This document shows, piece after piece, positions 17,772-25,444 of a stretch of 64,000 nt of DNA (positions are counted from its first letter, which is position 1; each line of letters starts with the position of its first letter). This stretch comes from Paenibacillus sp. PL2-23. GTDB lineage: Bacteria; Bacillota; Bacilli; Paenibacillales; Paenibacillaceae. The notes beneath the pieces are model-generated. The model did no database searches. It saw nothing but the letters and a program-made list of their open reading frames with translations, and had not been told where the DNA came from. The position numbers and the translations under genes were made by a program. The stretch lies in the NCBI RefSeq assembly GCF_040834005.1, contig NZ_CP162129.1, positions 3,620,001-3,684,000 on the forward strand, read 5' to 3'.

Positions 17772-18575
17772 TTACAGGTTAAGAGCTTTGTTCATACTGC
17801 CGCTCCTGTAGCCGAGCAGATCCAACGTCACATATTTGTAGCCATATGCCTGCAAACGTTCAACAATGGCTTCATGATTGGACAGCACAGCAGCCATATC
17901 ACCCGGCTCTACTTCAATGCGCGCAATATCCTGATGCGTCCTCACACGAACCTGGCGAATCTGAAGAGATTTCAAATAAGCCTCAGCCCGCTCCACCTTT
18001 TGCAGCTTCTCGTTGGTAATGGTTTCTCCGTAAGCAATCCGTGACGACAGGCAGGCAAAGGAGGGCTTGTTCCACGTCGGGAGCCCAAACGCGCTCGACA
18101 GCTCCCGAATCTCCTCCTTGAATAAGCCAGCTTCCAGCAGAGGCCCTCGAATACCTCTTTCCTTGGCGGCCTGCATGCCCGGGCGGTGCTCATTCATATC
18201 ATCCGCGATGACGCCATAAACAATATTGGAGAAGCCCCTTTCCTCAAGCAAAGGCAGCAAATGATCGAAGAGACTGCTTTTACAGAAATAGCAGCGGTTT
18301 TTGTTATTCTCTGCATACCCGGGAATCGCCAGCTCGGAGGTGGAAATGACCTCATGCCGCACCCCGATCAGCTCCGCAAGCCGCTCCGCTTCCTTTAACT
18401 CGCTGGTGGGATAGGTCTCGGAATCAGCCGTTACGGCGAGAACATGCTGGGCTCCCAATGTTTCTACGGCAGCCTTCAGCAGGAACGTGCTGTCTACACC
18501 TCCGGAGAAAGCGACCACAACGGATCCCATCTCGCGCAGTATCTCCTGCAGCCCAACATATTTATCCCTAGTCAT
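17772..18575 (-). CDS. larE: LarE, ATP-dependent sacrificial sulfur transferase
   Basis: Transfers sulfur to the biscarboxylated pyridinium nucleotide to form the pincer thiocarboxylates. The 267-residue PP-loop ATPase has SGGVDS at 24-29. C175 in PSFACLSSR aligns with the cysteine that is converted to dehydroalanine in the L. plantarum enzyme. Two further cysteines occur in NRCYFCK (C95, C98). LarE proteins with extra cysteines can carry a [4Fe-4S] cluster that makes the enzyme catalytic rather than sacrificial; whether these three cysteines do so is an inference. ATG 18575 follows a GAGAGGGG site. Confidence 0.92.
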   Translation of the reverse strand: MTRDKYVGLQEILREMGSVVVAFSGGVDSTFLLKAAVETLGAQHVLAVTADSETYPTSELKEAERLAELIGVRHEVISTSELAIPGYAENNKNRCYFCKSSLFDHLLPLLEERGFSNIVYGVIADDMNEHRPGMQAAKERGIRGPLLEAGLFKEEIRELSSAFGLPTWNKPSFACLSSRIAYGETITNEKLQKVERAEAYLKSLQIRQVRVRTHQDIARIEVEPGDMAAVLSNHEAIVERLQAYGYKYVTLDLLGYRSGSMNKALNL

Positions 18576-18589
18576 TTTGCAGCCCCTCT

Positions 18590-19360
18590 CTAGATCGTCA
18601 TGCTTCCAAAGCCGCCGTCCACACGCACGAGCGTGCCGGTGACAAAGCCCGACGCTTTATCCGACGCAAGCCAAACTGCGGCTCCTTGGAGCTCCTCCGG
18701 TGTTCCGAACCGATTCATCGGCGTATGTCTCATAATGGAGGCGACTCGATCCTCGCTCAATATCTTGCGGTTCTGTTCAGCTGGGAAAAATCCAGGTATA
18801 ATCGCATTCACACGAACGCCCTGCTCCGCAAATTCGCGGGCAAGAAATTGCGTGACACTGTTCAAGCCTGCTTTGGAAACGGAATAGGTAAACACCCTGG
18901 ACAATGGCGTTGTCGATGATACAGATGAGATATTAATAATGCTGCCTCTTCGCCCTTGCTCAATCATACGTTTGGCGAAAACCTGGCAAGTAAGGACGAC
19001 CCCCTTCAGGTTGACGTCCATAATGTCATCCCACTCCTCCATTTCCAGCTCAAAGAACGGAGTTGGGCTGTTTTTGCCTGGTGCGTTCACCAAGATGTCG
19101 CAGCCTCCCGCCCAGTCTTCGATTGCCAAGGACAATTGTCCAAGCGACTCCTTGGAGCCGACATCGGCTTGGAAGGCCTGGGCGCTTCCTCCCGCAGCAG
19201 CTATTTCCTCTGCCACCGCTACCGCCTTTTCGTAATTCCGTCCTACGATTGCGACCTGCGCTCCGTGAGCAGCCAAGCCTGCCGCCATGGAAGAGCCCAG
19301 CACCCCGTTACCGCCCACTACAACAGCCGTTTTACCTGTCAAATCAAACAAATTCACCAT
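18590..19360 (-). CDS. SDR family oxidoreductase, sugar-acid dehydrogenase-like
   Basis: 256-residue classical SDR. GGNGVLGSSMA replaces the usual TGxxxGIG cofactor loop (about residues 17-27); NAPGKN replaces NAG; the catalytic Ser and Tyr-Lys pair are in NISSVSS and YSVSKAG. The C-terminal half (PGFFPAEQNRKIL) resembles D-mannonate/fructuronate oxidoreductases and gluconate 5-dehydrogenases of the SDR class. It starts 15 nt before larE and 22 nt after the LarA-like gene, so it probably interconverts a keto and hydroxy sugar acid in the same pathway. Substrate not proven. Confidence 0.85.
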   Translation of the reverse strand: MVNLFDLTGKTAVVVGGNGVLGSSMAAGLAAHGAQVAIVGRNYEKAVAVAEEIAAAGGSAQAFQADVGSKESLGQLSLAIEDWAGGCDILVNAPGKNSPTPFFELEMEEWDDIMDVNLKGVVLTCQVFAKRMIEQGRRGSIINISSVSSTTPLSRVFTYSVSKAGLNSVTQFLAREFAEQGVRVNAIIPGFFPAEQNRKILSEDRVASIMRHTPMNRFGTPEELQGAAVWLASDKASGFVTGTLVRVDGGFGSMTI

Positions 19361-19381
19361 TTCGCATTTCCCCCGCTATCT

Positions 19382-20650
19382 TTAGAATAAGTTGCCTTCT
19401 TGATTGAATTCCAATTCATAACAATCCTGAATAACTTCCATTTTCGGATGCCGCCGCACCTCGTCCAGCAGCGCTTCAGACACTTCAATCACGCCAAGCT
19501 CCAGCGTATTTTTGATCCGTACCATTCTGACTTGCTCGAAATGCAAAATATTACAAGTTTTAATGGAGGCCTGAATCGTCTCCCTGTCATTAGGCAAAGT
19601 CGTGGCAATTTTGGTTGGCGCAACGACAGTGGATGTCAAGCCGTTCGCATACGTTTTCTCGCGGTCCATTTTATCGACCAGCCGTTGCGTCGTGAAATCC
19701 GCTGTCCCAACGCCGTTAGCGTTGCCTTCGCTTTGCGGGGTCACATCCAGCACGGCCATTTTGTTCACATCGGGACCACCATGCGCATACGGAGTGGGAT
19801 AACGTCCCGTAATGTTAGGATCCATACCGTCGCCGCTAATGTTTTTGCCAATCTCATCGATAATGAGAACATCAAGCTGGTCAAAATACAGCTTTGGAAG
19901 CAATACCTTGGCCTTAACGAGCAGGGCCGGCTCGTATTCTACAATTTCCTCCGGCGTCATCGTTTCGATGATGGCTACTTTGTCGAAAGCGTTCTCCACT
20001 GAGGCGACTCCGAACAGGAGCGGCTTATGCGCCATAATCATCTTGGCCATCGCCGGAACATTCTCAGCCATGTATTTAAAGCCGAGCTGATGACAAGCCT
20101 CCGCGCCTTTCTGCTTGCCAAGTCCAATGCTAATCATCTTCATCATGCCGCTTTCAACCGTGCCTCGAAACGCGGTATGAGGCTTGATTCGATTGATAAC
20201 AACCATACCGTCCGCAGCCGCGGCGAATTGATCCACATACACAGGCAATCCATTAGGCAGCTCCCCGATCTGTACGACCTCCATCGAGGATCTGATCTCG
20301 CAGCCAACCGTCTCTCTTGTAATCCCTAGATGCGCCAGCACCTCTCGCTGACCCTCAGCTGTCGCTCCGCCATGGCTTCCCATGCTTGGCACGATAAAGG
20401 GCTTTGCACCAGCGTCTTGCAGGAACTTCACTGTAACAGCCGTAATCTCTACAAGCCGGTCAAGTCCTCTGCTGCCCACGGCAATGGCGATTTCCATACC
20501 AGGCCATATTTTTTCTGAAATGGCATTGCGTTGCAGCTTGGGCAGCAGCTCGGCTGCCAGATCCTCGATCTTGGTCTCGTCGAAATTCACTTTAACCTTG
20601 GCCATCCTTGGAATTGGAATATCCTTCACAAGCTCCTGCAGAATCCCCAT
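19382..20650 (-). CDS. LarA-like nickel-pincer-dependent hydroxy-acid racemase/epimerase
   Basis: Member of the LarA superfamily (DUF2088 N-terminal fold), 422 residues against 424 for L. plantarum LarA. Key residues line up: GSHGGAT gives H93 and IKPHT gives H158, the likely catalytic histidines; K171 and H187, 16 residues apart as K184 and H200 are in LarA, should bind the pincer and nickel. The sequence is a distant homolog, not lactate racemase itself. Family members racemise lactate, malate, phenyllactate or 2-hydroxyglutarate, and one is a D-gluconate 2-epimerase. The kinase and SDR in the operon favour an aldonate substrate here. ATG 20650 is preferred: the longer frame starts inside the promoter. 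Confidence 0.85.
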   Translation of the reverse strand: MGILQELVKDIPIPRMAKVKVNFDETKIEDLAAELLPKLQRNAISEKIWPGMEIAIAVGSRGLDRLVEITAVTVKFLQDAGAKPFIVPSMGSHGGATAEGQREVLAHLGITRETVGCEIRSSMEVVQIGELPNGLPVYVDQFAAAADGMVVINRIKPHTAFRGTVESGMMKMISIGLGKQKGAEACHQLGFKYMAENVPAMAKMIMAHKPLLFGVASVENAFDKVAIIETMTPEEIVEYEPALLVKAKVLLPKLYFDQLDVLIIDEIGKNISGDGMDPNITGRYPTPYAHGGPDVNKMAVLDVTPQSEGNANGVGTADFTTQRLVDKMDREKTYANGLTSTVVAPTKIATTLPNDRETIQASIKTCNILHFEQVRMVRIKNTLELGVIEVSEALLDEVRRHPKMEVIQDCYELEFNQEGNLF

Positions 20651-20688
20651 TATACGCTCTCGCTCCCTTTCATGTCCGCATCTCATAA

Positions 20689-20713
20689 TTAATTCGTTTA
20701 CTAAACTAATTAA
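20689..20713. promoter_or_regulatory. 25-bp palindromic operator of the lar operon, ROK (XylR/NagC) type
   Basis: Half-site TTAATTCGTTTA (20689-20700) is mirrored by TAAACTAATTAA (20702-20713) around a central C, with one mismatch in 12. The T/A-rich GTTTA...TAAAC core resembles known ROK repressor operators. It lies just downstream of the predicted larA-operon promoter and upstream of the divergent ROK gene, so binding would block both. Confidence 0.75.
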
Positions 20714-20723
20714 ATATAGTATA

Positions 20724-20752
20724 AATGTATCAACACTCAATTTTTTTGTCAA
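20724..20752 (-). promoter_or_regulatory. Predicted sigma-A promoter of the lar operon
   Basis: On the minus strand TTGACA (20747-20752) is followed after exactly 17 nt by TACATT (20724-20729). Transcription would start near 20717, placing the operator at about +4 to +28. Confidence 0.6.
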
Positions 20753-20786
20753 TTCTATCTTTAGGCCAATGGAGGATTATACATTG

Positions 20787-21947
20787 ATGGCTACAGGCGA
20801 TGCTTCCTATATCAAAAAAATGAATCGCTCCCTGATCATAAAACATATTTTGCAAGAGGGGATGATCTCCCGCGCTGAACTGGCCAAAGCCACCAACTTA
20901 ACGCGAGCAACCATCTCAGCTCAGGTCTCCGATCTGCTTGATGAAGGGTTGGTCATTGAAAAAAATACGGAATACAACCTTGTGGGCCGCAAGCCGATTA
21001 TGCTCTCCATCCATGCAGAGGCGGGTTATGCCCTGGGCATCGATCTGGAGCGAAATCGGATCTCGTTCGCCTTGGCCAATCTGCAAGGCTCCATCGTTGC
21101 AACGGAGACGATTCCATTAGAATCCACCATGTATGAGCATATTCTGAAGCAGCTCCTCGCTTCAATTCGAGCCTACCAAGAACGGTACGCCTCCTGCAGG
21201 TACGGTATTATTGGCATTGTGATTGGCATACACGGTCTCGTAACCACAGATGAGGTCATACACTATGTTCCTTCCTTTCATTGGCATGACGTCGCGTTAA
21301 AATCGGATCTCGAGAAGGAACTGAGAGTCGTTGTTCACTTGGAGAACAACGCTAATCTCAGCGCGTTCGCGGAGCGTACATTTTTCCATCACGAAACGGA
21401 TAATTTGCTTTGCGTGACCTTTTATTCAGGCATTGGACTAGGCATGATGATTAACCAAGCTTTTTTCCGAGGGCAAGATGGATTTGCCGGCGAGATCGGC
21501 CATATGATTCTCGTGCCTGGCGGTCACAGCTGCAATTGCGGCAATAAAGGCTGCTGGGAGAAATACGCTTCCGAGGCAAGTGTTTTTCAGCAATTGAGCT
21601 CAGATAAGAATGGCGCTCCCGTCACCTATGAGCAGATTCGCCAATGGCTGAAGGAAGGGGATCCCGCTGTACAGGAAGCTATGAAAGCCTATATGTATTA
21701 CCTGTCCATCGGGTTAAACAACATTATTAATATTTATAATCCAGAGGTCATCGTGCTCGATAGCGAGTTATTGCGTCTGTATGAGAACCCCTTGGACGAG
21801 ATCCGTCAGCATATGCATTCTCGAATCTGCCATTACCGTGAGATGAAATTATCCTCATCCGGCAAACAGTCTTGTGTTCTTGGCGCATGCGCTCTGGCCA
21901 TTCAGAAATTTCTCCAAGTGCCCACCTTGAATTTACACAGGGAATAG
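20787..21947 (+). CDS. ROK family transcriptional repressor (XylR/NagC type)
   Basis: 386 residues: N-terminal winged HTH (ISRAELAKATNLTRATISAQVSDL is the helix-turn-helix stretch) followed by a sugar-kinase-like ROK domain. The zinc-binding CNCGNKGCWEKYAS motif and GEIGHMIL are intact, so sugar sensing is likely. It diverges from the larA operon, and the palindrome 20689-20713 in between is its expected binding site. Start is ATG 20787, or TTG 20784 which has better spacing (8 nt) from GGAGG. The longer upstream frame overlaps larA and is not coding. Confidence 0.9.
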   Translation: MATGDASYIKKMNRSLIIKHILQEGMISRAELAKATNLTRATISAQVSDLLDEGLVIEKNTEYNLVGRKPIMLSIHAEAGYALGIDLERNRISFALANLQGSIVATETIPLESTMYEHILKQLLASIRAYQERYASCRYGIIGIVIGIHGLVTTDEVIHYVPSFHWHDVALKSDLEKELRVVVHLENNANLSAFAERTFFHHETDNLLCVTFYSGIGLGMMINQAFFRGQDGFAGEIGHMILVPGGHSCNCGNKGCWEKYASEASVFQQLSSDKNGAPVTYEQIRQWLKEGDPAVQEAMKAYMYYLSIGLNNIINIYNPEVIVLDSELLRLYENPLDEIRQHMHSRICHYREMKLSSSGKQSCVLGACALAIQKFLQVPTLNLHRE

Positions 21948-21963
21948 CAACAAGCAACCCAAA

Positions 21964-22006
21964 AAACTCTCCCTGAACGGCTTAGGTCTGTTCAGGGAGA
22001 GTTTTT
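21964..22006. terminator. Bidirectional terminator between ROK and arsR-like genes
   Basis: AAACTCTCCCTGAAC (21964-21978) pairs perfectly with the complementary arm at 21990-22004, followed by T residues on both strands. The arsR-like stop codon lies inside the right arm. Confidence 0.9.
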
Positions 22007-22318
22007 GCTTGCAGACGATTCATAAGCATGAAGGATGGACGCCAGCAAGCCGGGAAATCGTCCCTCCAGATCCGCGCTGCGAAGCGATATGAGCCTTAGC
22101 GTTCCGCAGCTTCGCACATTGACCACTCCCGCTTCCCGAAGCGTTCGAATATGATGCGACAGCGTCGACTTCGCAATGGGCAAGTCAAAGTCGCCGCAGC
22201 TGCATTCCTCAGCTGCCTTCAGCTTGGCAATGATCATCAGCCGCAGCGGATCGCTTAAAGCATATAAAACAGCCGACAGATGTATATCCTCTGGCGCCGG
22301 ATGAAGCAGCACTTTCAT
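21992..22318 (-). CDS. ArsR/SmtB-type HTH transcriptional regulator
   Basis: 108-residue winged-helix protein. LSDPLRLMIIAKL and the recognition helix region STLSHHIRTLREAGVV are characteristic. Cys residues in EECSCGDFDL lie in the region between helices where ArsR family members may bind thiophilic ligands, but a complete ELCVCDL motif is not present. It diverges from an MFS exporter; a 26-bp palindrome between them is the likely operator. ATG 22318 follows GGGGTG; the GTG at 22327 is part of that ribosome site. Confidence 0.88.
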   Translation of the reverse strand: MKVLLHPAPEDIHLSAVLYALSDPLRLMIIAKLKAAEECSCGDFDLPIAKSTLSHHIRTLREAGVVNVRSCGTLRLISLRSADLEGRFPGLLASILHAYESSASKNSP

Positions 22319-22377
22319 CGAAAGCACCCCATTTCAGGTTAGATAATTGCATTATAGCATAACACATGCTATGATTC

Positions 22378-22403
22378 TAAAGTTCGATAACTATCGAACT
22401 TTA
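22378..22403. promoter_or_regulatory. Palindromic operator between arsR-like and MFS genes
   Basis: TAAAGTTCGATA (22378-22389) is mirrored perfectly by TATCGAACTTTA (22392-22403) around a 2-bp centre AC. It ends 7 nt before the GGAGGT ribosome site of the transporter, suited to repression by the divergent ArsR-type protein. Confidence 0.8.
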
Positions 22404-22422
22404 AACCACGGAGGTGCACCAC

Positions 22423-23805
22423 ATGAAAAGCATACCGGCTTCCAGCAGCGCCATTGCCACGGAGCAGTCCTTTGCCCTGAAAGAAAATCTCGTCACAGCG
22501 ATGCTTGGCTTGACTATTGTTCTCGTCATCATGAACACCATGATGTTTAATCTGGCATTGCCAGCCATTTCGCAGCAATTCCAGCTGACCGCATCCTCAA
22601 CCTCGTGGATTGTGACAGGCTATTCCATCGTATTCGCCATTTCTTCTATTACTTACAGCCGTCTGGCTGATTTTATCCCGATCCGAAGACTGTTCATCAT
22701 CGGCCTGTTGTCGCTCGGCATAGCGGCGATTATCGGCTTATTCAGCAACGGCTTCATGATGCTGATTATGGTGAGGCTCCTGCAAGCCTCAGGCGCGGGC
22801 TCTATTCCTTCACTGTCCCTCGTGCTGATCTCCAGGTATATCCCATTGGAGCGTCGAGGCAAAGCCATGGCTCTTATCATGTCATCCGTCTCGCTGGGAC
22901 TTGGCTTCGGCCCCGTTGCCGGCGGAGCTATTGTACAATACTTGGGCTGGCAGCTCCTATTCGCTGTAACGGCGATTACCGTATTGCTTGTTCCGCTCTT
23001 CTTCAAGCTTATTCCCAAGGAATCCGCGAAGGAGGGCACCTTCGACGCATTAGGCGCTTTGCTTATAGGCATAGGCACAACAGGACTACTTCTCTTCCTG
23101 ACCAACCAATCGTGGCTTGCGCTTGCTGTCGGGCTGCTCACGCTCATCCTGTTCATCCTGCGCATCCGTACGGCCAGCCATCCATTCGTGCTGCCTGCCC
23201 TCTTCCACAATCGATCCTATCTGATTCTGGGCGCGGTCGGCATTGCCGCTTATTTATGCAGCTTCGCCACGTTATATCTCATGCCCCAAATACTCGTCAA
23301 ACAGTATGGGCTTAGCGCCATAGGTGCGGGATTGGTCGTATTCCCAGGCTCTATTCTGGCGATCCTCTTCTCCAGACGTGTGGGGCAATATATCGATGCT
23401 CGCGGGAACAGCTCCATCATCCGTTATATGCCATATGTCTTGCTGGGCTCCGTTGTGCTGTTTGCTCTGTTCCAGGGCGTATCCTACTGGGCTATATTAT
23501 TGATCTACATGCTGCTTAGCACCAGCTTCACCATCTTGACGAGCGGCGTATCCAACGAGATGTCGCGACTCTTGAAGCCATCGCAGCTTGGCTCGGGTCT
23601 CGGGCTGTTCCAGCTGCTTCAGTTTTTCAGCGGCGCGTTCGGCGTCGCCCTGTCGGCCAGCGCCCTGATCTGGCAGAGCAAGCTTACTCTTGCTCAGGCC
23701 TACAGCAACATTTATTGGGGATTATCGCTTGTCGTAGCCGTTGCTATCGTATGCTCCATTGTCTATTCCCGCTTACGAGCAGCGTCGCCTATTACCGGGA
23801 AATAA
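22423..23805 (+). CDS. MFS multidrug efflux transporter (DHA2-like)
   Basis: 460-residue membrane protein with about 14 hydrophobic segments. It has the DHA2-type first helix (LNxALP-like NLALPAISQQFQ) and motif C-like GPVAGGAIVQYLGWQLLF, which marks drug/proton antiporters. Length and motif set resemble Tet(L)/QacA-type exporters, but the substrate is unknown. ATG 22423 has GGAGGT 8 nt upstream. Expression is probably controlled by the divergent ArsR-like gene through the palindrome just upstream. Confidence 0.88.
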   Translation: MKSIPASSSAIATEQSFALKENLVTAMLGLTIVLVIMNTMMFNLALPAISQQFQLTASSTSWIVTGYSIVFAISSITYSRLADFIPIRRLFIIGLLSLGIAAIIGLFSNGFMMLIMVRLLQASGAGSIPSLSLVLISRYIPLERRGKAMALIMSSVSLGLGFGPVAGGAIVQYLGWQLLFAVTAITVLLVPLFFKLIPKESAKEGTFDALGALLIGIGTTGLLLFLTNQSWLALAVGLLTLILFILRIRTASHPFVLPALFHNRSYLILGAVGIAAYLCSFATLYLMPQILVKQYGLSAIGAGLVVFPGSILAILFSRRVGQYIDARGNSSIIRYMPYVLLGSVVLFALFQGVSYWAILLIYMLLSTSFTILTSGVSNEMSRLLKPSQLGSGLGLFQLLQFFSGAFGVALSASALIWQSKLTLAQAYSNIYWGLSLVVAVAIVCSIVYSRLRAASPITGK

Positions 23806-23812
23806 ACATCGA

Positions 23813-23845
23813 AAAGAACCTTGCATACGTTAAGCAAGGTTCTTT
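23813..23845. terminator. Bidirectional terminator after the MFS gene
   Basis: AAAGAACCTTGC (23813-23824) pairs perfectly with GCAAGGTTCTTT (23834-23845) around a 9-nt loop. It separates converging MFS and FGE genes. The same arm sequence recurs at 43980-44010. Confidence 0.85.
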
Positions 23846-23857
23846 CCTGTCCGCGCT

Positions 23858-24838
23858 TTAGCCAAGCGATCGCGCTACACGGAAGCCGCAATTCCCTGTT
23901 GAGCTGTCTGGCGTATTGGAGCTTCGCGCCGCCACCCTGTAACGGTTGCAGTAGGAGCGATGGCATAAATACGAGCCTCCGCGCATGGAGCGCTTTTCTG
24001 TTTTTTTGGTGTAATGAGGATTTTTGGCAGGCGTCACTTGATGATAGGCGGGAGTGAAGCCATCAGAGCACCATTCCCACACGTTCCCGGATACATTATA
24101 CAATCCATAGCCGTTCGGCTCGTACGCATCTACCGGCGCAGTACCGACGTAGCCGTCGCTTGCATTATTTTTGACCGGGAACTTACCTTGCCAAATATTG
24201 CATTGATGCTTCCCATCCTGCTTGAGCAGATCTCCCCAGGGGTACGTTTTTCTCTCCAGCCCCCCGCGCGCGGCATATTCCCATTCCGCTTCCGTCGGAA
24301 GCCGAACCCCGGCCCACTCGCAATAAGCTTGGGCATCATTCCACGAAATATGAATAACGGGATGATTCATTCGCTCCGAGATGCTGGAATCAGAGCCCTC
24401 AGGGGCCGCCCAGTATGCACCGTGAACAACAAGCCACCATGGAACAGCTTGAGGCACATTCGCCACCATCGCCTTCGTCTCCTCAGACACTAACAGATGG
24501 AACACATAGGACCAGCCGAAGCGTTCCGCTTCCGTTATATATCCCGTTGCGTCGACAAAAGCTTTGAAGTCTGCATTCGTTACTGCATATGGGCTGATCT
24601 GGAAGGCATCCATGGCCACCATTCGAGCAGGGCCCTCACCGTCTGCGGGAAAGCCTTCCGGGGAATCCGTCCCCATCATAAATTCGCCTGCGGGAATCGT
24701 CACCATGGAATCCCAGATCAATTGATCATGGCTGGTCAACGTTTGCTTTTGTTTGATCCGTGTAAGCGTAATTGGCTGAGAGGCGGCTGCATCGCCCCTG
24801 GATGCTGAGCAGCACGCCGGTTTGTTGTGGTTGTCCAA
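23858..24838 (-). CDS. Formylglycine-generating enzyme (SUMF1/FGE family)
   Basis: FGE oxidises a Cys in the CxPxR motif of type I sulfatases to formylglycine. The 326-residue protein has the whole fold: IPAGEFMMGTDSPEG, LPTEAEWEYAARGG, GNVWEWCSDGF and RGGSYLCHRSYCNRYRVAAR. C292 and C297, five apart, match the copper-binding active-site pair of aerobic FGEs, which most sulfatase-modifying-domain proteins lack. Start TTG 24838 is chosen for GGAGG 10 nt upstream. The N terminus contains CCSASR (residues 9-14), which itself resembles a CxAxR substrate motif. It follows the chrA pair by 39 nt and may be co-transcribed. No sulfatase is in the window. Confidence 0.9.
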   Translation of the reverse strand: MDNHNKPACCSASRGDAAASQPITLTRIKQKQTLTSHDQLIWDSMVTIPAGEFMMGTDSPEGFPADGEGPARMVAMDAFQISPYAVTNADFKAFVDATGYITEAERFGWSYVFHLLVSEETKAMVANVPQAVPWWLVVHGAYWAAPEGSDSSISERMNHPVIHISWNDAQAYCEWAGVRLPTEAEWEYAARGGLERKTYPWGDLLKQDGKHQCNIWQGKFPVKNNASDGYVGTAPVDAYEPNGYGLYNVSGNVWEWCSDGFTPAYHQVTPAKNPHYTKKTEKRSMRGGSYLCHRSYCNRYRVAARSSNTPDSSTGNCGFRVARSLG

Positions 24839-24877
24839 TGTATGATCTCCTCCTGATTGTTTGACGAGAAACGCCAT

Positions 24878-25426
24878 CTAGCCATAGAGAGCAATACCGA
24901 TTAGCCCTGATGCCATAATAACGTAAACGGGATGCTTGCGGAAGATTAATAAAGCGGCAAGTGATCCAAGGAAGATCAGAATTTGCGAAGCCGTGAACCA
25001 TGACAGATTGCCAACCAGGCCATTATTAACCGCAAATATGATAGCAGCGTAAATAATAAGACCCGTTATAATCGACCGTAAGCCATAGAAGGACGATTGC
25101 AGCCATTTGCTCTGATATATTTTGAAAAAAACGACGCCCACACATACGATAATGATTAAGGATGGCAGCACCATGCCTGCGGCAGCGACAATGGCTCCAA
25201 GCAGACCCGCCTCCTGGACGCCGATGAAGATGGCGATGTTCGTTGCAATGGGTCCCGGAGACATGCCCGCAATAGCTATAATATCCGTAAATTGCTGAGG
25301 GTCCAGCCAGCCATGGCGATTAACGGCCTCCTCCTGAATAAGCGGAATCATCGCGTAGCCGCCTCCGAAGGAGACCATCCCGATTAGAAAAAAAGTAACA
25401 AATAGTTCCAGAAGCACCTGCAGCAT
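24878..25426 (-). CDS. Chromate transporter ChrA-like, second half-size subunit
   Basis: 182-residue membrane protein of the short-chain CHR family. SFGGGYAMIPLIQEEAV and GMSPGPIATNIAIFIG are the conserved family motifs. Short-chain CHR proteins act as pairs encoded in tandem; its partner is immediately upstream with an 18-nt gap. They export chromate in some bacteria, but the natural substrate is often unknown. Confidence 0.88.
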   Translation of the reverse strand: MLQVLLELFVTFFLIGMVSFGGGYAMIPLIQEEAVNRHGWLDPQQFTDIIAIAGMSPGPIATNIAIFIGVQEAGLLGAIVAAAGMVLPSLIIIVCVGVVFFKIYQSKWLQSSFYGLRSIITGLIIYAAIIFAVNNGLVGNLSWFTASQILIFLGSLAALLIFRKHPVYVIMASGLIGIALYG

Positions 25427-25444
25427 AGAGTAGCCCTCCGCCCT

